A stretch of 32,726 bases of DNA from Rhodocyclaceae bacterium (GTDB taxonomy: Bacteria > Pseudomonadota > Gammaproteobacteria > Burkholderiales > Usitatibacteraceae), in the NCBI GenBank assembly GCA_020247545.1, contig JADCIX010000022.1:1-32726 (forward strand), written 5' to 3'. This document shows, in pieces, positions 1-7,964 of the stretch. The first letter of the stretch is position 1. Each line of letters starts with the position of its first letter. Made by a program: the position numbers and the translations under genes. Under the pieces are notes generated by a model that saw nothing but the letters and a program-made list of their open reading frames with translations, was not told the DNA's origin and searched no databases.

Positions 1-197
1 AACCGTAACCCTGTCGCTCGCCTGCGCCAGTTCGCCTTGCTCGCATCCCCGCAACGCGGGGCCCCTGCTCGGTGGCTCACTTGCGCTCGCTTCGTTTGAT
101 TTTCGTCATGCAACCGTAACCCTGTCGCTCGCCTGCGCCAGTTCGCCTTGCTCGCATCCCCGCAACGCGGGGCCCCTGCTCGGTGGCTCACTTGCGC
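1..197. repeat. Two direct copies of an 86-bp hairpin-containing repeat
   Basis: Positions 1-86 and 112-197 are identical by eye, with an offset of 111 bp and 25 bp between copies. Each copy contains the hairpin CCCCGC-AAC-GCGGGG (47-61 and 158-172). No T-run follows, so it is not an obvious intrinsic terminator. The right boundary of the second copy lies inside the last codons of the methyltransferase gene and supplies its final Arg, Lys and stop. The left copy starts at the window edge, so more copies may lie outside. It looks like a REP/BIME-type extragenic repeat; the family is not identified. Confidence 0.8.
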
Positions 198-1372
198 ACC
201 CCAAACACGTGCCAGCTGGCTTTGCGGCCATAGTCTTCTACGTCCTCTTTTTGCTTGCCGAAGATCGTCTCATCGACGACCGCCTGCGCACCAGAGACGA
301 ACATTTTTTCGCGTTGAAATCCAGCCGCTTCCATCATGGCTTCCAAATCCATTTCGTGCATCCGGGTCCAGAAGGGTTCGTTATTGTAAAGCGCGTCCCA
401 GTCGCGCATGAACTGTTCAAACGGCGGCAGCCCTTCAAATTGAGGCTGCTCCAAATGCAAGCAGAGCCCACCAGGACGCAGTAGGCGATGCGTTTCGTTG
501 ATGATGCGTTTGATCGCGGTATTTGAGGTCTCGTGCAAGAACATCGTGGTAAAGACCAAATCAAAACTCCCATCCGGTTCCGGCACCTGCTCGGCGTTTG
601 CCTGGATAAAGGTAATGTTGTTAACGTCTAGCGATTTGGCTCTTGCATGGGCAAACCTTAGCAGAGGTGCCGCCACATCAATGGCGATGACTTCAGCGTC
701 AGGAAACGCCTGTGCCACCGGCAGCAGGCTATGTCCCATGCCACAGCCCAAGTCAAGAATACGTTTGGGCTTTAGCTCAGGCGCGTTTTTCTTGAGCCAT
801 CCGGCCAGCGCGTGCCCTGCACCGTCGTTTAAGCGTCCGAGCCCGCCAGCGGTGGTGGCAAAAATGCCGACATCGTAGTTCGCCGCCGCCGATACATCGT
901 CGGGAGCCAATTCGTCGATGTAGCCACCGGGCATGCAGTGAAAATCCACCTTAGCGATGTACGGCGGCACCACAAATTTCGGGTCGAGTTTAAGTTTTGG
1001 TGAGCCGGCGTTGAGTGCTGCCGCACGTTGATTGAGATCGGCGATCTGCCGAAGTACCACTTCGCGACCATTTTGTTGACGCAACTCCATTGACGAGCGC
1101 CGCAGCGCACTCCAAGTCTGAAAGTAACTGTTTTTCAACATGGCACGCCGTACTTCATGCCGGTCTTTTGGTGCGCGTCCGTGCTCCTTTTCAAATTCCG
1201 GTTTGACCCTGAGCTCATAGGCGCGAGCGTTAGCGGGGACGACGTTGGTCGCCAGATGGGTGTTGAGTTGTGCCAAGAAGTTAAACCGCGCACGATCATC
1301 GTGATTGGTGACGGGTGATAGCCCGTGTTTACCAACCAGAGAATAAGGTGGGGGGGAGGGCCAGCTACTCAT
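188..1372 (-). CDS. Class I SAM-dependent methyltransferase with long N-terminal extension
   Basis: The 394-residue protein has a methyltransferase-11/25 type Rossmann core in its second half. SAM-binding motif I (ILDLGCGMG) is at about residues 205-213, the acidic ribose-binding position (AIDV) near 230 and motif IV (FDLVFTTMFLHE) near 271-282. About 200 residues precede the core; they are helical-looking and charged and I do not recognise them. The ATG at 1372 is chosen because AGGAG sits 8 bases upstream; an earlier in-frame ATG at 1393 has no such site. The last codons lie in the 86-bp repeat. Codons 5-7 contain a run of seven C. The gene is 87 bp downstream of the GntR gene on the same strand and may be cotranscribed. 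The substrate (small molecule or natural product) cannot be told. Confidence 0.85.
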   Translation of the reverse strand: MSSWPSPPPYSLVGKHGLSPVTNHDDRARFNFLAQLNTHLATNVVPANARAYELRVKPEFEKEHGRAPKDRHEVRRAMLKNSYFQTWSALRRSSMELRQQNGREVVLRQIADLNQRAAALNAGSPKLKLDPKFVVPPYIAKVDFHCMPGGYIDELAPDDVSAAANYDVGIFATTAGGLGRLNDGAGHALAGWLKKNAPELKPKRILDLGCGMGHSLLPVAQAFPDAEVIAIDVAAPLLRFAHARAKSLDVNNITFIQANAEQVPEPDGSFDLVFTTMFLHETSNTAIKRIINETHRLLRPGGLCLHLEQPQFEGLPPFEQFMRDWDALYNNEPFWTRMHEMDLEAMMEAAGFQREKMFVSGAQAVVDETIFGKQKEDVEDYGRKASWHVFGVRK

Positions 1373-1459
1373 ATTGATTCTCCTGCGGAACATTACGTGA
1401 TGTGGATGAGACCAACACGCGCACGATATGCCAAAGGCTAAGTGACGGGTTGTGTTACA

Positions 1460-2182
1460 TCAAGACTTGGATTGCTTTAAAGACATCGAGTACACAAAAT
1501 CCGAACCCGGATGCAGGTTCACAGCGGCAACGATCAGCTTACCGGAGGGATCGAAGTACCGTCGTGCGATACGTAGGCATACACTTGATTTTGGTACGCC
1601 CAGTTCTAGCGCGTTTTCTGTGGGCAATGGTGCGGCGTTGATATCTTGCTCAACCATGCCTATATGGCCAATCTCTAATTCTTCGACAAGCGCGTAAACC
1701 GCTCCGCTGACTTCCATCAGACGTCTCGAGAGTGGATCTTTGCTGCCGATGCGGTAGATGTCGGACACACAAAACGGTGCCTCGCCCTTTTGCGTGCTGC
1801 GCAAGCCATGCAAATGAATACACTCGCTACCCACTTCACAGCCAAGCAATTCGGCGAGCTCATCGTCGGCCATGACAATCTCGGTGTGTTTGATGGTCAG
1901 ACGCGTGTTGGCACCATACTGCAGCAGGTCCTGTACGGAGCTGATGCTATGGTTAAAGCGCTGTCGCGAGTTCGCGATCACCAATGTGCCCGAGCCCTGC
2001 TTACGTTCGATCATCCGATCATGGATCAATACGCGTAACGCTTCCCTAGCGGTGTGGCGTGAGATCTCGTAGGCGGCACACAGCTGTAGTTCGGTAGGCA
2101 GCAGCGTACCGACTTGGTGACGCCCTTTTTCAATGTCCCGGCGGAGCTGGTCGGCGACAGTTTGATAGCGGGGTTTTGACAT
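1460..2182 (-). CDS. GntR-family transcriptional regulator, HutC/UTRA type
   Basis: The 240-residue regulator has an N-terminal GntR winged helix (about residues 5-70, with the typical LPTELQLCAAYEISRHTAREAL helix-turn-helix, split here as LPTELQLCAAYE then ISRHTAREAL). A UTRA ligand-binding domain follows (about 90-235) and ends in the usual F-x-YSMS strand. UTRA domains bind small effectors such as sugars, amino-acid derivatives or acids and usually relieve repression. The gene diverges from the catabolic operon beginning at 2308, and the gap contains two TGTCCGGACA palindromes. It is therefore the obvious candidate to bind them and to control the operon, the TonB receptor and itself. That assignment is inferred from position and palindrome geometry. 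The ATG at 2182 has no strong Shine-Dalgarno. Confidence 0.9.
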   Translation of the reverse strand: MSKPRYQTVADQLRRDIEKGRHQVGTLLPTELQLCAAYEISRHTAREALRVLIHDRMIERKQGSGTLVIANSRQRFNHSISSVQDLLQYGANTRLTIKHTEIVMADDELAELLGCEVGSECIHLHGLRSTQKGEAPFCVSDIYRIGSKDPLSRRLMEVSGAVYALVEELEIGHIGMVEQDINAAPLPTENALELGVPKSSVCLRIARRYFDPSGKLIVAAVNLHPGSDFVYSMSLKQSKS

Positions 2183-2265
2183 TGAATGGGTGATTACAAA
2201 GGCAAAGGATACGATGGCTTAAACTGCGGGCACAAAAATCACCATCGACCGCAGTTCGACGGTCT

Positions 2266-2323
2266 CAAAATGTCCGGACAACTTTATTATGCGCTTATAA
2301 TGAAAATATGTCCGGACAAATTT
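2266..2323. promoter_or_regulatory. Divergent control region: -10 box and two TGTCCGGACA operators
   Basis: The 10-bp perfect palindrome TGTCCGGACA occurs at 2271-2280 and 2309-2318, with centres 38 bp apart. The second extends to the 20-bp AAATATGTCCGGACAAATTT (2304-2323) with one mismatched pair. A consensus TATAAT lies at 2296-2301; the best -35 is CGGACA (2275-2280, spacer 15), inside the first palindrome. The expected start point falls on or next to the ATG at 2308. Repressor bound to both sites would cover the -35 and the start. The GntR regulator at 1460-2182 is the likely ligand. Confidence 0.7.
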
Positions 2324-3777
2324 ATCTGAACCGCGCCGCAAAAGCCAGCGCCAATGCATCTGCAGGCACCGGCCCGAGCGCGAGTGTTTTGGAGACATTA
2401 GCCACGCGCCTGGCGGCACCGGTTGATGATGCCACGCTCAGCCGCGCAACGCGACATGTGCTGGACTGGTTGGCCTCGGCGCAGCTCGGCATGGTCCAGT
2501 CCTCCGCAGAGGGATTTGTCACGCTCGCGGCTGAATCCGAACCAGGGCGGTGTCGCACGGTGGCGGGTAAATCCGCCGATTGGTGGCACGCTCTGCAAGT
2601 AAATGCCGCGTTGGGTAACATCATGGAGATGGACGACCTACATCGGACGTCGATCCTCCATCCGGGTCCGGTGATTGTGCCTGCCGCGATTGCAATTGCA
2701 GAGAAAGTTGGCGCGTCCGGCGCTGAGTTACTGGACGCCATTGTCCGTGGCTATGAAGCGACGATTCGTATCGGCCGCGCACTGGGAACGTCGCACTACA
2801 AGTATTTTCATAACACCAGCAGTTGTGGCAGCTTTGGTGCCGCGGCCGCTGCAGCTTCATTGCTCAAGCTCGATCATGCCAAAACTGTGTCTGCACTGGC
2901 TAATGCCGGCAGCCGTACGGGTGGTCTGTGGCAGATGCGGCACGAAGCTTGTGAGACCAAATCGTTGCACAATGCGATGGCGGCGCAGACAGGGGTGCAA
3001 AGTGCGCTGCTCGCGGCAAACGGTGTGCGCGGCCCGACACAATTGCTCGAAGGCCCGCAGGGGCTGTTTGCGGCAACTACTGATCACGCCGATCCGCAGG
3101 CGGTAGTCGCGCAAATGGGGCGAGGGGATGGTTGGCTGATTCATGATGTGAGTTTCAAGCCCTGGCCGGCTTGTCGTCATGCCCATCCCGTCATTGACGC
3201 GGCATTGGCGCTCGCCAAGACCATGGCGACAAGAAGTGTAGGGCAGGCGGCTGACATCCGCGCGATTGAGGTTGCGACCTACAAGAGCGCCATCGATTTT
3301 TGCAACAAGCCGGACCCGACGACGGAGGCCGAAGCGAAGTTTAGTTTGCAGCATTCGGTAGCGATCACGCTCCTGCGCGGCTTGGCGGGTGAGCTACCGC
3401 AACTCATCGACTTTGCGGTTTCAAATTTGGCTGATCCAAATGTCGTGGCGTTACGCGAGCGGGTGAGTGTGGGTGAAGATGCCGGCCTAACCAGCGCTTT
3501 CCCTAATCACTACGCCGCGCGATTGAAAGTCACGATGAGCAATGGTGATGTCCTCAACCACTTACAAGAAGACGCGTGGGGCGACCCCGAGTTGCCGCTT
3601 TCGCAAGAAGGTCTACAGGCAAAGTTCTTCATGTTGTTTGATGCCGCCGGTGTTGAGCGCGCGGTTACCCAAGCTTTGCTGGCGGCAACGCTGGCGTTGC
3701 CGATGTCCACAACAGTCTCCGACTGGACTGCGCTGTGGCCCAACGTCGTTTCTCAAAATTCAGCGCAGCATACATGA
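2308..3777 (+). CDS. MmgE/PrpD family protein, first paralogue
   Basis: The 489-residue protein belongs to the MmgE/PrpD fold family, which includes 2-methylcitrate dehydratase, cis-aconitate decarboxylase and iminodisuccinate epimerase. The family signature EMDDLHRTSILHPG lies at about 107-120. A Lys-containing TKSLHNA segment (K218, H221) and the FKPWPACRHAHP motif (about 283-294) correspond to the catalytic Lys and His region of the decarboxylase, so it is probably active. The substrate is unknown, presumably a polycarboxylate or a similar acid. The ATG is part of the second operator and lies 7 bases after the -10 box, so the mRNA is predicted to be leaderless; no Shine-Dalgarno is seen. 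Its stop overlaps the next start by ATGA, indicating translational coupling. Confidence 0.9.
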   Translation: MSGQIYLNRAAKASANASAGTGPSASVLETLATRLAAPVDDATLSRATRHVLDWLASAQLGMVQSSAEGFVTLAAESEPGRCRTVAGKSADWWHALQVNAALGNIMEMDDLHRTSILHPGPVIVPAAIAIAEKVGASGAELLDAIVRGYEATIRIGRALGTSHYKYFHNTSSCGSFGAAAAAASLLKLDHAKTVSALANAGSRTGGLWQMRHEACETKSLHNAMAAQTGVQSALLAANGVRGPTQLLEGPQGLFAATTDHADPQAVVAQMGRGDGWLIHDVSFKPWPACRHAHPVIDAALALAKTMATRSVGQAADIRAIEVATYKSAIDFCNKPDPTTEAEAKFSLQHSVAITLLRGLAGELPQLIDFAVSNLADPNVVALRERVSVGEDAGLTSAFPNHYAARLKVTMSNGDVLNHLQEDAWGDPELPLSQEGLQAKFFMLFDAAGVERAVTQALLAATLALPMSTTVSDWTALWPNVVSQNSAQHT

Positions 3778-5180
3778 CCACGGCGATACACAAACCGGCG
3801 GCCGCCGATCACGTCGGGTTAATCGTGCAGCATGTATTGATGCACGCGGACCCGAGCAGCGTACCGCTCGTTGCACGCAACGCCGCAAAAATATTTATGC
3901 TCGACAGTATTGGTGTCGCGCTTGCCGGTGCTTCAGTCGCAGAATCTTCGCTGGTTCGCCGCGCCGCATTGACGTGGGGAAAAAGCGGTGGACTCGATTG
4001 TGATGCGAGCGTTTGGGGCAGCCGTGAAAAACTGCCGGCACCCTCAGCCGCAATGGTGAACGCGTTTCATATCCACAATCAGGAATTCGATTGTGTGCAT
4101 GAAAAAGCGGTGGTGCACCCAATGGCGGTGATCCTCGCGGCGTTGATGGCGTATGCAGAACGTAATGGCCAAGTTTCGGGCGAAAAATTCTTAGCCGCAC
4201 TTGCCATCGCCGTCGATGTTGCAACCGTGATCGGCATGACCGCCACCAAGCCGATTCGTTTTTTTCGCCCTGCACAATGTGGATGTCTTGGCGCTGCGGT
4301 AGGTATGGCGTATCTAGCCGGCATGGATGAAGGTGGTATCAAAAACACTTTGGGGCTTGCTTACAGCCAGCTCGCAGGCACGATGCAAGCGCACATTGAA
4401 GGCACCCCGACACTCGCATTACAGGTGGCGTTTGCCGCACGTGCCGCTGTGTGTGCGGTGGATCTCGCACAGCTGGGTTTCCGAGCACCACACGACGTAA
4501 TCGACGGTAAGCACGGTTATTTTGCGTTGATTGAAGACGGTGTCGCCAACGTTGCGGCGTTTGCGGAACTTGGCAAGGTCTGGCAAATTATGCGCGTGTC
4601 ACACAAGCCCTACCCGACTGGGCGCGCCGCGCAAGGCGGCATTTCCGCGTTGCAAACTGCGATGCGAGAGCATGACCTGACTGCTGACGCTGTGATCTCG
4701 GTGGTGTTGCATGCGCCGCTGCTGATTCGACAATTGGTTGACCGGCCCTATCGCGATGGAATGGCAACAAACTACGCGCGACTGTGTCTTCCGTATTTAC
4801 TCGCGCTGGTCTTGCGTGACGGCAAGGTTGGACTGGACGCATACAACGAAACGAATTTGCGGGACCCGCAGTTGCGGGCACTGGCGCACCGAATAAACAT
4901 CGTCGCCGATACCAACACAAACCCGAACGCACTTACACCGCAGGCGCTCACGCTCCAATTGGCGGGCGGTCGCAGTGTATCTGTCGATATCGGTGTCGTG
5001 TACGGCTCCCCCGAAGCGCCGATGACCAGTGATGCACAGCACGAGAAGTTTGTCGCATGCTGTAAACACGCGCCCAAGCCGCTGACCGACCTACAGATCG
5101 AGAGATTGATCGCCGCGATCAATACTATCGAAGGCACCGAAGATGCATCAAGTATCGTTAAGCTAACCATGGTGCCCTGA
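3774..5180 (+). CDS. MmgE/PrpD family protein, second paralogue
   Basis: The 468-residue protein is a second MmgE/PrpD member. The start at 3774 is chosen because its ATG overlaps the preceding TGA as ATGA; an earlier ATG at 3735 lies inside the upstream gene. The family signature is degenerate: FDCVH (about 105-109) replaces the usual D-D-x-H, although the downstream VVHP is kept. The segment corresponding to the catalytic Lys of its neighbour reads EGTPTLALQ. The late motif HKPYPTGRAAQ (about 277-287) has Gln where His is common. It may be a non-equivalent enzyme of a different subfamily or a partner subunit. Coupled translation with the first paralogue suggests joint action. The specific function is unknown. 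Confidence 0.88.
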   Translation: MTTAIHKPAAADHVGLIVQHVLMHADPSSVPLVARNAAKIFMLDSIGVALAGASVAESSLVRRAALTWGKSGGLDCDASVWGSREKLPAPSAAMVNAFHIHNQEFDCVHEKAVVHPMAVILAALMAYAERNGQVSGEKFLAALAIAVDVATVIGMTATKPIRFFRPAQCGCLGAAVGMAYLAGMDEGGIKNTLGLAYSQLAGTMQAHIEGTPTLALQVAFAARAAVCAVDLAQLGFRAPHDVIDGKHGYFALIEDGVANVAAFAELGKVWQIMRVSHKPYPTGRAAQGGISALQTAMREHDLTADAVISVVLHAPLLIRQLVDRPYRDGMATNYARLCLPYLLALVLRDGKVGLDAYNETNLRDPQLRALAHRINIVADTNTNPNALTPQALTLQLAGGRSVSVDIGVVYGSPEAPMTSDAQHEKFVACCKHAPKPLTDLQIERLIAAINTIEGTEDASSIVKLTMVP

Positions 5181-5227
5181 CCCCGCACCTTCTCACCTCC
5201 TCACCTTCCCCTCTTTTCCTTCACCCC

Positions 5228-6628
5228 ATGTCCCAGCCCCTCTACTTCGATACCTTTGATTGGCAAACGCTAAAGCAGCAATATCCCATCGGCGCGGATT
5301 TCATGACGCGCTACAAAGGTATCAGCAGCGATCATTTATTTGCCATCCAGGATGCACTGTTCAAACGCTGTATGTCGCGCGGCTGGAAGATTCCGTTTTA
5401 TCAGCGGCTGTGGGGGGCCAAGGGTATTGAGGCAGGAGATATTCGCGGTCTGGAAGACATCGCCAAGCTGCCGACGTTTTCCAAGACGGAGTTGATGGAA
5501 AGTGTCGAGCTGGCGCCACCGCTAGGTGACTATCACGGGCTGGATAGTTATGACGACGCGACACGCCCACCGATGATTTTGCATACCACCAGCGGCACCA
5601 CGGGCCGACCACAGCCGCTGGTGTTTGGTCCGCGTGGCCGTGAGATTCAGAACCTGTTGCTTGGACGTGCTTATACCTTTCAAGGCATAGGTGAGGGCGA
5701 CACCGTGCACTCGGTCTATGGCCATGGTTTGATTAACGGCGGGCACTATGTGCGTGAAGCGGTGTTGCATTACACCCGCGCAGTGTTTTTGTCGGCGGGG
5801 ACAGGTGTGGAGACGCGCTCCCTGCAGCAAGTGCAAATCATGCGTGACTTTAGCGTGACCGCAGTCGTTGGTTTCGCGGACTACATCAAGAAACTTGCGG
5901 AAGTTGCGCATGAATCTGGCATCGTGCCGGGACGCGATATTCCGGTCAAGCGAATTTCCGGACACTTGGGGCGTGAGTCACGCGAAGCGCTGTCCGCGTC
6001 GTGGGGCGACTGTGAAGTGTTTGATTGGTATGGCGTTGGTGATACCGGGTTGATTGCCGCCGAGGGGCCCGATCACGACGGCCTGTATGTCATGGAAGAC
6101 GCGCAGTACGTAGAAATTGGCGACGTCGATACCGACCTGCCGGTTGCGGATGGTGAAAACGGCAACCTGATCGTCACGTGTTTGTATAAAGATGATATCT
6201 ACCCCTGTATTCGCTTTAACACGAAGGACGTTTCGGCGGTGAAGACGGGTGGCTCCGCAATTGACCTCGGCTTCAAACGCATTGAAGGCTTCCTCGGTCG
6301 CTCCGACAACATGATCAAACTTCGTGGCATCAATATTTATCCGCAGGGTTTGGCGCCGGTGCTGGAGCAAAACAATTCCTACGCCGGGGAATTTGTGTGT
6401 GTGGCCGAGCGCGATGCCGATGGGCGCGATGAATTAACGGTGCGCGTCGAAGTCAAACCAGGTGTTGCGGCAGATGCGGGTTTGGTGGACGCGTTTGAAG
6501 AACTGTTGAAGCAGCGTTTTGGTGTGCACATGAAGGTGACATTGGACAAGCCCGGCACACTTGCCCCGCTGACCGGCATCGAAACACGGCAGAAGCCAAT
6601 TCGTTTGATCGATAAGCGCTTTAAGTAA
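5228..6628 (+). CDS. PaaK-like AMP-forming acyl-CoA ligase
   Basis: The 466-residue protein has the architecture of phenylacetate-CoA ligases, i.e. the short-form adenylate-forming family. The P-loop TSGTTGRP lies at about 121-128, the YGVGDTG adenine motif at 268-274 and FNTKD near 330-334. GRSDNMIKLRGINIYP (357-372) marks the hinge to the C-terminal domain, whose end contains a candidate catalytic Lys (K456 region). It would convert a carboxylic acid, ATP and CoA to acyl-CoA, AMP and PPi in the cytoplasm. The acid need not be phenylacetate; the context suggests a product released by the amidase. It starts 47 bp after the second MmgE/PrpD gene. That gap is almost pure pyrimidine and has no Shine-Dalgarno. 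Confidence 0.88.
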   Translation: MSQPLYFDTFDWQTLKQQYPIGADFMTRYKGISSDHLFAIQDALFKRCMSRGWKIPFYQRLWGAKGIEAGDIRGLEDIAKLPTFSKTELMESVELAPPLGDYHGLDSYDDATRPPMILHTTSGTTGRPQPLVFGPRGREIQNLLLGRAYTFQGIGEGDTVHSVYGHGLINGGHYVREAVLHYTRAVFLSAGTGVETRSLQQVQIMRDFSVTAVVGFADYIKKLAEVAHESGIVPGRDIPVKRISGHLGRESREALSASWGDCEVFDWYGVGDTGLIAAEGPDHDGLYVMEDAQYVEIGDVDTDLPVADGENGNLIVTCLYKDDIYPCIRFNTKDVSAVKTGGSAIDLGFKRIEGFLGRSDNMIKLRGINIYPQGLAPVLEQNNSYAGEFVCVAERDADGRDELTVRVEVKPGVAADAGLVDAFEELLKQRFGVHMKVTLDKPGTLAPLTGIETRQKPIRLIDKRFK

Positions 6629-6652
6629 ACCTTTGCAATCCCACTCAGCGTG

Positions 6653-7942
6653 ATGGACGTCTTGAAGTTAATCGATGACATTCAACAGCGCGATCGCGAG
6701 ATCGGCGCGTTTGTCGCGTTCGCCAAATCAACAAGCTCGCCTATCGACGGGCAGTTTCAGGCAAAAAATGCTGAAAACGCCCTACAGGATTGGACTTTTG
6801 CCGTTAAATCAAATATTGCTGTCGCAGGACTCGCACACACGGCGGGCATCGGCGGCTACCGCGATCGCATTGCATCCGAGGACGCGTTTTGTGTGGCGCG
6901 GTTACGCGCGGCGGGTGCGGGCATTATCGGCACGGTGAACATGGAAGAGGCCGCACTTGGTGCTGTCACCAACAATCCACACTTTGGCAAGACGCACAAC
7001 CCGCATCGTCACGGCTACACCGCAGGTGGGTCGAGTGGCGGCAGTGCAGCGGCGGTGGCGGCTGGCATGGTGCGTGTGGCACTCGGCACCGACACCATGG
7101 GCTCGTGCCGAATTCCCGCCGCCTACTGCGGCGTGGTGGGCTTTAAGCCCAGTTACGGTCGTATCAGTATGCGTGGGGTGGAACCATTGTCGCGCAGGCT
7201 CGATCATGTCGGCATCCTAGCCAATACTGTTGCCGATGTGCGCGAGGTTTTTGCGGTGCTCGACTGTTTTGATGCGAACGATGCCGGTGCCCGTCGGTAC
7301 AATGCTAAGCTCGCGACTTCAGTCAAGCCGGTTCGCTTAGCCGTACTTGACGACGCATCACGTGCCGGGCTCGACGCCGATGTGCGCCGTGACTACGAAG
7401 GCGCGTTGGACCAAATTGCGCGTGCGGGTTATCAGCTGACAGAACGTGCAGTCGACCAAGCCAAATTAGCTACAGCGCGGCGCGCCGGCTTACTCATTTG
7501 TGAAGCCGAACTTTCGGTTACCTTGGCTGACTTGCTGGCCAAGGACGATGGCGGCGTGTCTGCAAATCTTCGCAAACTTATCGCCTTTGGTGCGGCCAAA
7601 TCGGCGGCGGACATCTCAAACGCCCACGCGGCCATTGATGCCACCGCGGCAGTATTGCGTGAGCAGTTATCCGACGTGGATGCGGTGTGTTGGCCGACCG
7701 CACCACAAACTGCATTTGCCTTTTCAGCACCGGTACCCGCCAACCAAGCCGACTTTACTTGTCTGGCGAATTTCACCGGCGCACCAGCGATCAGCCTGCC
7801 GATGCCGTGCGCGCCGAGCAACATGCCCAGCGGCCTGCAACTGATGATGGCGTCTGGCGAGGATGAGGCTTTACTCAACCTCGCCGAATCGCTCGCAACA
7901 ATAGTAGAGTCCAACCGTCGCAATGCAAACAACACAACATAA
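6653..7942 (+). CDS. Amidase-signature family amidohydrolase
   Basis: The 429-residue enzyme has the complete Ser-cisSer-Lys machinery: Lys in FAVKSNIAVAG (about K52), the cis-Ser in AGGSSGGS (about S127) and the nucleophile in GTDTMGSCRIP (about S151). The 24-residue spacing between the two serines matches malonamidase E2. It would hydrolyse an amide (or ureido) bond to a carboxylate plus amine or ammonia. The family includes AtzF-like allophanate hydrolases and many broad amidases, so the substrate stays open. It follows the CoA ligase by 24 bp. The ATG at 6653 is preferred to the adjacent GTG at 6650; neither has a clear Shine-Dalgarno. In this operon it could free the acid that the ligase activates. 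Confidence 0.9.
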   Translation: MDVLKLIDDIQQRDREIGAFVAFAKSTSSPIDGQFQAKNAENALQDWTFAVKSNIAVAGLAHTAGIGGYRDRIASEDAFCVARLRAAGAGIIGTVNMEEAALGAVTNNPHFGKTHNPHRHGYTAGGSSGGSAAAVAAGMVRVALGTDTMGSCRIPAAYCGVVGFKPSYGRISMRGVEPLSRRLDHVGILANTVADVREVFAVLDCFDANDAGARRYNAKLATSVKPVRLAVLDDASRAGLDADVRRDYEGALDQIARAGYQLTERAVDQAKLATARRAGLLICEAELSVTLADLLAKDDGGVSANLRKLIAFGAAKSAADISNAHAAIDATAAVLREQLSDVDAVCWPTAPQTAFAFSAPVPANQADFTCLANFTGAPAISLPMPCAPSNMPSGLQLMMASGEDEALLNLAESLATIVESNRRNANNTT

Positions 7943-7964
7943 CGCCCGACCAGGAGAATTTGCC

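Noticed and set aside
1350-1356. Run of seven G (C on the coding strand) at the start of the methyltransferase gene as a phase-variable switch
   Set aside because: Short tract encoding ordinary Ser-Pro-Pro codons; no evidence of slippage from a single sequence.
5955-5966. TTTCCGGACA near-match to the operator inside the CoA ligase gene
   Set aside because: One core base differs, the flanks are not symmetric, and it is in the middle of a coding sequence.
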